A DNA stretch of 5,797 bases from an uncultured Opitutia bacterium (GTDB lineage: Bacteria; Verrucomicrobiota; Verrucomicrobiae; Opitutales; UBA953). The notes beneath the pieces were generated by a model. It did not search any database. It had not been told where the DNA came from and saw only the letters and a program-made list of their open reading frames with translations. Position numbers and translations under genes: made by a program. Shown here in pieces: positions 1-5,797 of the stretch. Position 1 is the stretch's first letter, and each line of letters opens with the position of its first letter. The stretch covers positions 1 to 5,797 of the forward strand of contig CAIOLH010000025.1 of the NCBI GenBank assembly GCA_903859115.1. The letters are read 5' to 3'.

Positions 1-17
1 ACAAGGTATGCTTCAAA

Positions 18-1838
18 ATGGACAATGAAGCCGAGGCGCAAAGTTTGGGTTTACTCCCTTTTACCGACAAAAGCTTGATGTTGCATGGAGTAACCGACGG
101 CCTTTTTTTGACCCTTCGCGACGATCTTGACAAAGACAAAGTTCATGTGGACTATCTGAAGTTTTTTTACATGGATAAAGAATTAGATGTAGAAGTAATT
201 TACGTTCACCATACGCGCATGTTTAAAGTGCAACAGTCCAAGCAGCAGGATAGCCCGTCAAAGGTTAGCTCTTCAAAGGTTGGAACCAGAACCAGCATGC
301 GACTGGAAGTGAAAGCGTTGGCATCTTCCAGCCCTCTCGACACCAGTGCATTGGCTTCCCCTCCCCCTGTCGACACCAGTGCATTGGCACCCCCTCCCCC
401 TCTCGACACCACCAGGACGACGACGGGAGTCAAATCTATACTTGCTGATTCTGCTGATTTGCACGAGCGGAGATCGGGTAGGCGTCTCAATTTTGAGGAT
501 TGTCGTATAATAGCAGCTCACGTGGATATTGCAAGCTACTTTGTAAACGACGACACCGCCCCTGATTCCCTCCGCGCCCGCTGCGTGGATTGGTTCAGGA
601 CAATAGACTGCTTTTTGTCAGATGTTATGCAGGATCTGAACGCCTTCCCACAGTATCGTCAGACCTTAGACGCTCACGCTCACATGCAGGGGCTTCTTTG
701 TAGTAATGTAGGCTACGAGTCTTGCGCTGGCATGACTGAGGACAGTGCCAACGGTGATGAGAATGTCTCGTTGGAGTCTGACAGTGTGGATGACCATATG
801 GAGACGCTGAATAAAATCAATCGGGATATCAAGACTGCCGAAGCGTTACTTGATCAGAAATCTATGGATGAAATATCCATACGGACGGAATGCGATCAGC
901 TCCAGTGTAATTTAAACGCATACGATGCTGATTTCTTTAGAGCGTGTGCGGAATCGTACGTAAACTTCGTGGTGAGCCTTGAATCTCCTCAAGATTATGT
1001 AACTTTTAACCGTGCGGCTAGCAAGTTTATCGCGATCAGCGATACTACCCACCACTATGATAGTGATGAGGACGCCAAAGCAGAAGCATGGGAAATAATC
1101 AATACAGCACATTTTAAGTTGCAAGCTGATCATGAAAGCGACTCCAAAAAATTTCGCGAGCAAAGCGCTTGCTTGGTCACATTACAGACAGAGATCGCAA
1201 CGCTCAACCAGGAACTGACGGCATTAAAAGAGCAGATAATTGAGGTAAGAAAATTAATCATTATTTTCAAATGTATGATATAGTACGTAATTATATATAA
1301 TTCATATTCTCATCAACAGATCAACAAGCAACGGCAAGCAGATACTGATTTAGCAACCCTGACAAAGCTTGACGTAAGTTAGCGTATGCATGCAAAATAG
1401 TACATCGTATGTTCACGCACCCATCTCACTCGACCACTGCTACTCCTAATCGCATTATACAAGTTTGATAAGAGCGAAGCGACTCGGAACCTCGAGGATG
1501 CCGTGCGAGCTTTCAATGATGCCACAATCCAGCTTACTGCCGCGGGAGAGGAAGTTACTCGAATGGAAATTCTTCAAAAAGCAAATGTTGCAAGCTATTT
1601 ACAATTCAAGCCCACCTTGGGGGTGGAAGACTTCGACTTCGCCGAGAGAAAAACAGAACTTCATGACAAATTGAAGAAAGAAGCTGTCGAGCTTAAAGCT
1701 GTAAAGACCAAACACGAACAGTGCCAGCTCGATCAGAGAAACGCGGAAGCGAATGTCACAAGGTTACACGAGCAAATCACGAACATTGACACCCAAATCG
1801 CCACCATTGCCAATCGTGCCGAAAATGTTAAGACGTAG
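18..1838 (+). CDS. Three-exon gene for an unrecognised coiled-coil protein (about 551 aa; 5' end may be partial)
   Basis: I do not recognise the family. Exons are 18-1244, 1320-1373 and 1464-1838 (stop TAG 1836-1838). Joining at GT-AG borders keeps one frame, and both introns are phase 0. In order, the product has a globular-looking N-terminus (1-70), a Ser/Lys-rich stretch (70-99), three 11-residue Pro/Ser repeats (100-132), and a basic patch (HERRSGRR, from 149). A probably helical domain follows at 157-230, then an acidic Ser-rich linker (240-260). Heptad-like segments lie at about 258-300, 364-460 and 485-551, broken near 468-485, suggesting a long coiled coil and oligomerisation. No signal peptide or membrane segment is evident. 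The ATG at 18 has a good context (A at -3, G at +4), but the frame stays open upstream to the window edge, so an earlier start or exon is possible. Confidence is high that it is coding, low on function. Confidence 0.75.
315..413 (+). repeat. Three tandem 33-bp coding repeats (11-residue Pro/Ser-rich unit)
   Basis: Units at 315-347, 348-380 and 381-413 encode ALASSSPLDTS, ALASPPPVDTS and ALAPPPPLDTT. The period of 33 bp keeps the frame. The second and third units are almost identical in DNA and the first is more diverged, as expected of stepwise tandem duplication. The encoded segment is probably a disordered linker between the N-terminal part and the rest of the coiled-coil protein. Confidence 0.9.
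1245..1319 (+). other. Intron 1 (75 nt, phase 0)
   Basis: The donor is GAG|GTAAGA and the acceptor CAACAG|ATC. The interior is strongly AT-rich compared with the flanking exons. Read through, it gives 12 codons and then a TAG at 1281-1283, so retention would truncate the protein inside its coiled coil. Removing it joins two stretches with the same helical, Gln/Lys/Leu-rich character. The branch point is not obvious. Confidence 0.75.
1374..1463 (+). other. Intron 2 (90 nt, phase 0)
   Basis: The donor is GAC|GTAAGTTAG, close to the eukaryotic consensus and carrying an immediate in-frame TAG. The chosen acceptor is TATACAAG|TTT at 1462-1463. A branch-point-like CTAAT lies at 1446-1450, about 14 nt before the acceptor. 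A second AG at 1471-1472 would also keep the frame and drop three residues (FDK), so the exact 3' border is uncertain. The short exon between the two introns is 54 nt (18 codons), so skipping it would also keep the frame. Confidence 0.7.
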
Positions 1839-2512
1839 TCGCATCAACGCTGTATTAATGTATACATAATTCTCCTCCATGACTCTAATACGTTAAATTA
1901 AGTATTTGAAACACCAATCTTTAACTGTGCATCACTATGACGGTTTGGTAGATTTAACGATGTAGATCTCTCAAGAATCATCTCATCGTATCCAATAGTC
2001 CTGTTAAAACCGTCTAACAGCATATAAGTACAGATCTGTCGAGTTGAGTGAGTCTTGAGTCGAGTCGAGAAATCGTCTGCTGACCCAACAATAGCAGAAG
2101 CAAGTAGGCAATGACTGTGACTGATGACTGTGACAGCTAGCTACGATTAAGATTAAGATCTAGCGAAGAAAAGTATAAATTATATTATCGATCACAAGCT
2201 TTTTCTATTCAGCAATCCGCCAAAATTTAGACATATAATAGCCGAATAGTAGCTGACGGATAAATATTCATTGTCAAAAAAGCAGGAGGATCATTTATAG
2301 CCGTTACAAAATTACCATGTGATAACCCTTAACCCAGCGCGTGGAGGGTTCGAGAAATCTAGGTAGATCACAAAAAAGACGATTTGTCAAACCTCAAAAG
2401 TTGACCTAAGTAACGTAAAGTTGACATAAGTAACGTAAAGTTGACATAAGCAACGTAAAGTTAGCTAAGTATCGTAAAATTACCTACGCAAAATTGAAAC
2501 GCTACAGTAATA
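1839..2512. other. AT-rich intergenic spacer between the coiled-coil gene and the recombinase gene
   Basis: I see no convincing gene in these 674 bases on either strand. The stretch should hold the 3' UTR of the upstream gene, though no AATAAA is seen close after its stop, and the promoter of the downstream gene. Visible items are a GAGTC-rich patch (about 2040-2070), a direct repeat of ATGACTGTGAC (2111-2121 and 2124-2134), and a TATA-like TATAAAT at 2174-2180, some 335 bases before the next ATG. A 6-bp inverted repeat AACCCT/AGGGTT (2324-2329 and 2345-2350) and a 20-bp tandem array at its 3' end are also present. None of these is proven functional. Confidence 0.6.
2401..2479 (+). repeat. 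Four tandem 20-bp repeats upstream of the recombinase gene
   Basis: The units start at 2401, 2421, 2441 and 2461. The consensus is TTGACATAAGTAACGTAAAG. Units 1 to 3 differ from each other by only one or two bases, and the fourth is diverged and one base shorter. The array ends about 34 bases before the ATG at 2513. Two helical turns per unit would put identical sites on one face of the DNA. It could be a promoter element, a binding array for the element's own recombinase, or a plain minisatellite. The sequence alone does not decide. Confidence 0.85.
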
Positions 2513-4831
2513 ATGTTAAGTCATAAATGGAAACAAAAAAAGTTAAAGCCTTTGTATAAATTTAAAGGCAGAAGCGACGATTCTGTTTATGTTGAACATG
2601 ACGGTGATGGAGAGAGCGATGAAATTAAATCTGATTTTATACAGTATACGGATGATTATGGTCTCAATCCTGACACTGCAACAGTTCTGCGTGTAGTCTA
2701 CGGTATTGACATAGGTTGTTCTACAGATAAAATATATGACAACGATTCGATTAAAATCCGGTGCGGCGGTGTTGGGAAATTTGGTGACAATGACGAGGAC
2801 AGCAACAAAGAGAAAGAAGACGCGGAATCTGATTATCGCATACATACATTAAAGCGTTTGCCTGATGCGATTGTCGAAAGAAATGATCAAGATGACGACT
2901 CCTTTGTTCCCTCCCCCGATAACCATGAAGAAGATGATGACTCCTTTGTTCCCTCCTCCGATAACCATGACGATAACCATGAAGAAGATGATCACTCCTT
3001 TGTTCCCTCCTCCGATAACCATGAAGAAGATGACGACTCCTTTGTTCCCTCCCCCGATAACCATGAAGAAGATGATGACTCCTTTGTTCCCTCCTCCGAT
3101 AACCATGAAGAAGATGATTCCACAGATGAGGACCGTAAATCCTGCACGATGCATTTTACCAAAGGTTCTGATTACGTCGACGAAGCATGTGTTGGCCGTT
3201 TATTGCCTTCTTTGCCCGAAGTAGAACTACAGGAGACGAGAAAAAAATTACAAAAAAGGATCACCAAAGCTCTCAACCGTGAAGGTTTAAGCCGATATTT
3301 ACAAAGTATGTTGGCTGGTGCGATGTCAATGAAAAATGCGAAAGCAGTCCTTGTAAAAGTTGTCCGGTTCCTCGTGTGGACGTATTTTCAAGGATACAGT
3401 CGGGGCCATAGTTCAAATGCGTTTACATGGTTCAAGAACATGATCATTCACAAATATACTAAGCTAGGGGAGTATTGTACTTACTTGGAAAAAGTGAAAG
3501 AATTTGAGCCCACAACAATCAAAAATGATTTGGGCGCCTTGAGTAAATGTGCAAAATGGGCAATACTTTTTACGAAGACGGCAGATCCTAAAATAACCCA
3601 AGCGCATCTAGCTGGGTTTATAGAAGTCATCACATCATTCCAGAAATTCTATTCGAAGGTGAATCGCAAAAAAAGAAGCTATAAGACCATGGAGAGTGAG
3701 GTTTACCTCAGCAAAATGCCCGCAGGGGGGCTACCACAGCTTCAGGAGACATTCGCAGCGGAAATCACATGGTTGCAATCGCTAGTCAAACTTGCACATG
3801 ATTACCAGAGAACGCAACCTGGGCAGCCGTATTATCCAATGGCAGCGACGGAGTACAGTAGATTAACGTCTGCTATGTATGCTGCGCTGTATGCCTTTGC
3901 ACCCAACGGTCGAGTAAGCGGCATCGAAGATTTGAAAGAGGTTCAATATAAACAACTCGTTGAAGAAGGCCACGTACACTCATCAAAGTTCAAGACGAAT
4001 TCCACTTATGGCTACCAGCCTGTCATTTTGAATAAGATCTCATATTTCTTCGTCAAAACATATTGGGATTTTTTCCGCCCCGTGGCCATGATAAATTCGG
4101 ATTCCACTCCCCAAACGCCTCTGCAGCGTTCATTGTGGTTGACATTTGATGGGAAGCCAGAAAGAATTGGAGCACGTGTAACTCAATACTTCAAGCGAAC
4201 GCTAGGGATGCATATCACGACGACTGCAATACGTAGCTTGGTTGAGACAACGACAGAGAAGTTGAAAAAGACTGGTGCGATTTCCGAGTCCCAGAGGGAT
4301 TCAGTGTCCAACATAAATGGCCATTCAAGTCAGGTTACAAGAGACTTTTACCTCATGATGGACCGCAATGCCGACGTCTGCAGTGCACGCGAGGCCCTCG
4401 ACACTATTATGCCGTTAAGTACGCAACTCAATGGAATGATGAATTCTTCTCCCACGCCTGCAAATGAAAGCATTCATCGGTTCGAGTCACCTCCAACATG
4501 GACTGGCCACACTCAAGACATTCTCCGCGTTGCCGACTGGGGAACTGGACATCCTGACTACGAGAAGTATACGGCTAAGGAAAATACCGCAGTAAAACGG
4601 GCGCGATGGACGCAGCAAGAACTGAAGTACATAGCTGATTATTGTAAAAAGAAACTGAAAGCCAATCCCGAAGCCAATTCAGTTATTGTTAAGTGTTGCT
4701 TCCAACACATCCAACGTGATCCTGATGCACTTCCTATTTTTCATCGAAACCATGTCCTCGACAGTTGCCGCTTACGCACCGGATACCGCACAGCAATTGA
4801 AAAAGGATTGCTTGACAAAGAGTACATTTAG
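2513..4831 (+). CDS. Putative Crypton-type tyrosine recombinase (772 aa, intact)
   Basis: Likely a site-specific recombinase that cuts and rejoins DNA through a tyrosine nucleophile and moves its own element. The N-terminus (1-126) is acidic, followed by a 14-residue acidic repeat array (127-200). Residues about 235-400 are helical and resemble the core-binding domain, with a basic NRKKR patch near 384. The catalytic domain spans about 440-620. Box I is NGRVSGIEDL with Arg467, and Lys494 in FKTNS fits the beta-hairpin lysine. Box II is TAIRS with Arg574, with Thr571 where His usually stands. Box III is GHSSQVTRDFY with His604 and Tyr613, at the usual nine-residue spacing. The C-terminus (about 695-765) starts with ARWTQQEL and looks like a SANT/Myb-type or other DNA-binding module. 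The ATG is the first in frame after a TGA at 2495-2497. No frameshift or internal stop is present. The class assignment is from motifs, not from a search. Confidence 0.8.
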   Translation: MLSHKWKQKKLKPLYKFKGRSDDSVYVEHDGDGESDEIKSDFIQYTDDYGLNPDTATVLRVVYGIDIGCSTDKIYDNDSIKIRCGGVGKFGDNDEDSNKEKEDAESDYRIHTLKRLPDAIVERNDQDDDSFVPSPDNHEEDDDSFVPSSDNHDDNHEEDDHSFVPSSDNHEEDDDSFVPSPDNHEEDDDSFVPSSDNHEEDDSTDEDRKSCTMHFTKGSDYVDEACVGRLLPSLPEVELQETRKKLQKRITKALNREGLSRYLQSMLAGAMSMKNAKAVLVKVVRFLVWTYFQGYSRGHSSNAFTWFKNMIIHKYTKLGEYCTYLEKVKEFEPTTIKNDLGALSKCAKWAILFTKTADPKITQAHLAGFIEVITSFQKFYSKVNRKKRSYKTMESEVYLSKMPAGGLPQLQETFAAEITWLQSLVKLAHDYQRTQPGQPYYPMAATEYSRLTSAMYAALYAFAPNGRVSGIEDLKEVQYKQLVEEGHVHSSKFKTNSTYGYQPVILNKISYFFVKTYWDFFRPVAMINSDSTPQTPLQRSLWLTFDGKPERIGARVTQYFKRTLGMHITTTAIRSLVETTTEKLKKTGAISESQRDSVSNINGHSSQVTRDFYLMMDRNADVCSAREALDTIMPLSTQLNGMMNSSPTPANESIHRFESPPTWTGHTQDILRVADWGTGHPDYEKYTAKENTAVKRARWTQQELKYIADYCKKKLKANPEANSVIVKCCFQHIQRDPDALPIFHRNHVLDSCRLRTGYRTAIEKGLLDKEYI
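2891..3112 (+). repeat. Five tandem 42-bp coding repeats (acidic DDDSFVPS(P/S)DNHEE unit)
   Basis: Five units encode residues 127-200 of the recombinase, with consensus DDDSFVPSSDNHEE. Proline and serine alternate at one position through a single C/T change. The second unit carries an extra 12-bp duplication (2960-2971, repeating GATAACCATGAC), adding four residues without breaking the frame. The near-identity of the DNA, including third codon positions, points to recent expansion by slippage or unequal exchange. The segment is probably disordered and highly acidic. Copy number may vary among related copies. Confidence 0.92.
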
Positions 4832-4967
4832 TGAAATACGCGTTAGATACAGTTTAGTGATCGGCGTTTTAAATGATCATACAGCATGATTAGGTTGACT
4901 TGATTTGCATGTAATTTTAAATAGATTTGATTAATAATACTGTGAAATCATTTTAAAATCAACTCAG

Positions 4968-4973
4968 AATAAA
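4968..4973 (+). terminator. Poly(A) signal AATAAA downstream of the recombinase gene
   Basis: A canonical AATAAA sits 137 bases after the TAG stop at 4829-4831, inside an AT-rich 3' flank. It is on the same strand and at a normal distance for a 3' UTR. The matching T/GT-rich downstream element is not clear, although TTATGTGACAC follows. The motif is short and could be chance in AT-rich DNA. Confidence 0.5.
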
Positions 4974-5140
4974 AAACTTATGTGACACATTGACGATATA
5001 GCACATGAATTGAAAAATAAGCGAAGGCATACCTCTGATATTCTGACGACGATACAACGATAGTAAGATAGCCTCAAGTTAACATCCTCTCCTCTCAACA
5101 ATAAGCAGGCAACGATAGTTCGACGATAGCAATACAATAC

Positions 5141-5210
5141 GACGATACGACGATACGACGATACGACGATACGACGATACGACGATACGATGATACGACG
5201 ATACGATGAT
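5141..5210. repeat. 8-bp tandem repeat array, unit GACGATAC (first array)
   Basis: Eight full units run from 5141 to 5204 and a partial unit follows. Six are exact GACGATAC, the seventh is GATGATAC, and the eighth is exact. Degenerate relatives (ACGATAG, GACGATAG, ACGACGATAC) are scattered over 5041-5140, suggesting an older, decayed part of the same array. The unit length is not a multiple of three and nothing suggests it is coding here. Confidence 0.92.
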
Positions 5211-5264
5211 GTATTGAGTAGGCGATGGCGAGTGGAACTTTAGTATGGCCTGACATTTCGCATC

Positions 5265-5376
5265 AATAATTTTATCTCGAGGTTAGTTCAGTTTCAAGCA
5301 GACTGTGACCGCAGTCCCAACTACCTCATGCCTTGCGGCTGACGAATTAACGGTTCGCCTCGAGATTGAAATTATT
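5265..5376. repeat. Imperfect inverted repeat forming a roughly 112-nt hairpin
   Basis: The left arm at 5265-5282 (AATAATTTTATCTCGAGG) pairs with 5358-5376 (CCTCGAGATTGAAATTATT) along almost its full length, with one bulged base and one G-T pair. Inside it, 5283-5289 (TTAGTTC) pairs with 5344-5350 (GAATTAA), leaving 5351-5357 bulged. The loop holds a third small stem, GACTG (5301-5305) with CAGTC (5312-5316). Such nested pairing could mark a small inverted-repeat (MITE-like) element or a structured RNA. I match it to no known RNA family. Confidence 0.7.
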
Positions 5377-5588
5377 AATTTAAAATGTGAGAGCAAATTT
5401 GGAGGGAGGTTGATGACGCGACGATTCAAGTAGGTGTCCGAGCGAGCTGATGAGGCCCAAGGCTAAGAGCGAGTAGGCTTGGAAAATGACTTGGGCTTTT
5501 GTTGGGCGTAAAAGCTAGCCGTTGTGAATGAGGGTTTGGTGGTGTGGAGTCGAGCGTCAATCCGCATCACAGCACAAGTATAATAACC

Positions 5589-5633
5589 GATACGATGATA
5601 CGACGATACGATGATACGACGATACGACGATAC
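5589..5633. repeat. 8-bp tandem repeat array, unit GA(C/T)GATAC (second array)
   Basis: Five units at 5594-5633, preceded by a partial unit from 5589, alternate between GATGATAC and GACGATAC. This is the same unit and the same C/T variant as the array about 380 bases upstream. The array grades into GAAGAAAC and GAAGAGAAC at 5634-5650, where a possible coding frame begins. Confidence 0.9.
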
Positions 5634-5797
5634 GAAGAAACGAAGAGAACGACGACGAGACCGACGAAGATGACAATGCAGAAACTGAGAAACCTAAGCA
5701 GCAGGGTGGGGAGGCGGATAGATACTCGGGTCCTGTCGGCGCAGCGGACGGAAGCTCGGGCGAAAAAGCGACCATTTGGGCAAAGGACGGAGAGGCA
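5615..5797 (+). CDS. Possible start of a further coding region (partial, runs off the window)
   Basis: The frame that follows the TGA at 5612-5614 is open to the window end. From about 5633 it reads as a hydrophilic acidic segment (RRNEENDDETDEDD, then a Lys/Gln/Gly-rich part with RYSGPVGAADG and ATIWAKDGEA). Base composition turns GC-rich here, unlike the flank. There is no ATG in this frame within the stretch, so it would have to be an internal exon; AG acceptors occur near 5636-5647, without a clear pyrimidine tract. Other frames are also open over this short distance, so it may be chance. I recognise no family. Confidence 0.25.

Larger units (their letters stand above)
2401..4973 (+). mobile_element. 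Probable Crypton-like tyrosine-recombinase element (ends not determined)
   Basis: The call rests on the intronless recombinase gene at 2513-4831, which is a single large ORF with its own poly(A) signal and sits between repeat-rich spacers. Cryptons are known as eukaryotic DNA transposons that carry one tyrosine-recombinase gene and lack long terminal inverted repeats. No reverse transcriptase or RNase H is encoded nearby, which argues against the DIRS/Ngaro retroelements. The limits given are the 5' tandem repeats and the poly(A) signal, not true ends. Cryptons have only very short terminal repeats, which cannot be recognised from a single copy. It could instead be a domesticated host gene. 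Confidence 0.5.
4832..5614. other. Repeat-rich intergenic region after the recombinase gene
   Basis: I see no convincing gene in this stretch. It starts AT-rich (4832-5030, the probable 3' UTR) and passes through scattered CGATA-type words (5041-5140) into an 8-bp tandem array (5141-5210). A 112-nt inverted repeat follows (5265-5376), then a GC-richer, G-rich unique stretch (about 5400-5580), then a second array of the same 8-bp unit. A short inverted repeat GCCCAAG/CTTGGGC occurs near 5456-5497. No tRNA or rRNA pattern was recognised. Confidence 0.6.

Noticed and set aside
206..521. Minus-strand open frames opposite the Pro/Ser repeat
   Set aside because: They are antisense shadows of the 33-bp repeat in the plus-strand gene, low in complexity, and overlap a better supported frame.
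912..1163. Minus-strand 83-codon frame
   Set aside because: It is antisense to exon 1 of the coiled-coil gene and has no supporting features.
2341..2360. GGTTCGAGA word resembling a tRNA or Pol III B box
   Set aside because: No T-arm stem, acceptor stem or anticodon arm can be drawn around it, and no A box is found at the right spacing.
2543..2845. Minus-strand frame opposite the recombinase N-terminus
   Set aside because: It lies wholly inside the recombinase gene, is rich in Ile/Phe/Val from AT-rich antisense, and has no domain pattern.
2849..3224. Repetitive open frames on both strands across the acidic repeat array (for example runs of FFMVIGGGNKGV or TPLFPPPITMKK)
   Set aside because: A 42-bp period keeps all frames open in register, so these are by-products of the repeat. 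Only the frame continuous with the recombinase domains is credible.
4686..4889. Plus-strand 67-codon frame overlapping the recombinase 3' end
   Set aside because: It is an out-of-frame overlap with the conserved-looking C-terminal module, without domain or context support.
5265..5376. The hairpin as a tyrosine-recombinase core site
   Set aside because: Core sites have short arms around a spacer of about 6-8 bp; the spacing here is about 75 bp.
5141..5633. 8-bp arrays as a possible CRISPR or telomeric repeat
   Set aside because: There are no regular spacers, the unit is far too short for CRISPR, the composition is not telomere-like, and the context is eukaryotic and internal.
5557..5775. Minus-strand Ser-rich frame through the second 8-bp array
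   Set aside because: Its Ser/Tyr content comes from the repeat and GA-rich DNA read in antisense. The plus-strand frame looks more protein-like, though that is weak too.

Overview
The window looks like nuclear DNA of a eukaryote. An AT-leaning gene is split by two short GT-AG introns (75 and 90 nt), spacers are long, a canonical AATAAA signal follows the second gene, and simple-sequence repeats are frequent. No bacterial ribosome-binding sites or operon spacing are visible. I cannot place the lineage. A stand-alone tyrosine-recombinase gene of this type fits the Crypton class of transposons, known from fungi, oomycetes, other protists or algae, and aquatic animals.

Layout: (1) 18-1838, a three-exon plus-strand gene for a protein of about 551 aa that I do not recognise, with a Pro/Ser-rich tandem repeat near the N-terminus and a long coiled-coil C-terminal half. 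Its 5' end may lie outside the window. (2) 1839-2512, an AT-rich spacer that ends in four 20-bp tandem repeats (2401-2479) just upstream of the next gene. (3) 2513-4831, an intronless 772-aa gene for a putative tyrosine recombinase. It has an acidic 14-residue repeat array, a core-binding-like helical domain, a catalytic domain in which most of the R-K-(H)-R-H-Y residues can be placed, and a C-terminal putative DNA-binding (SANT/Myb-like) module. A poly(A) signal lies at 4968. (4) 4832-5614, a spacer with two arrays of the same 8-bp unit (GACGATAC) on either side of a 112-nt inverted-repeat hairpin. (5) 5615-5797, a GC-richer stretch with an open frame that reads as an acidic, hydrophilic protein segment and may be the first part of a further gene.

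The main point of interest is the second gene. It is probably the recombinase of a Crypton-like mobile element and appears intact, but the element's ends cannot be fixed from one copy. Whether the coiled-coil gene travels with it or is host sequence cannot be decided here.
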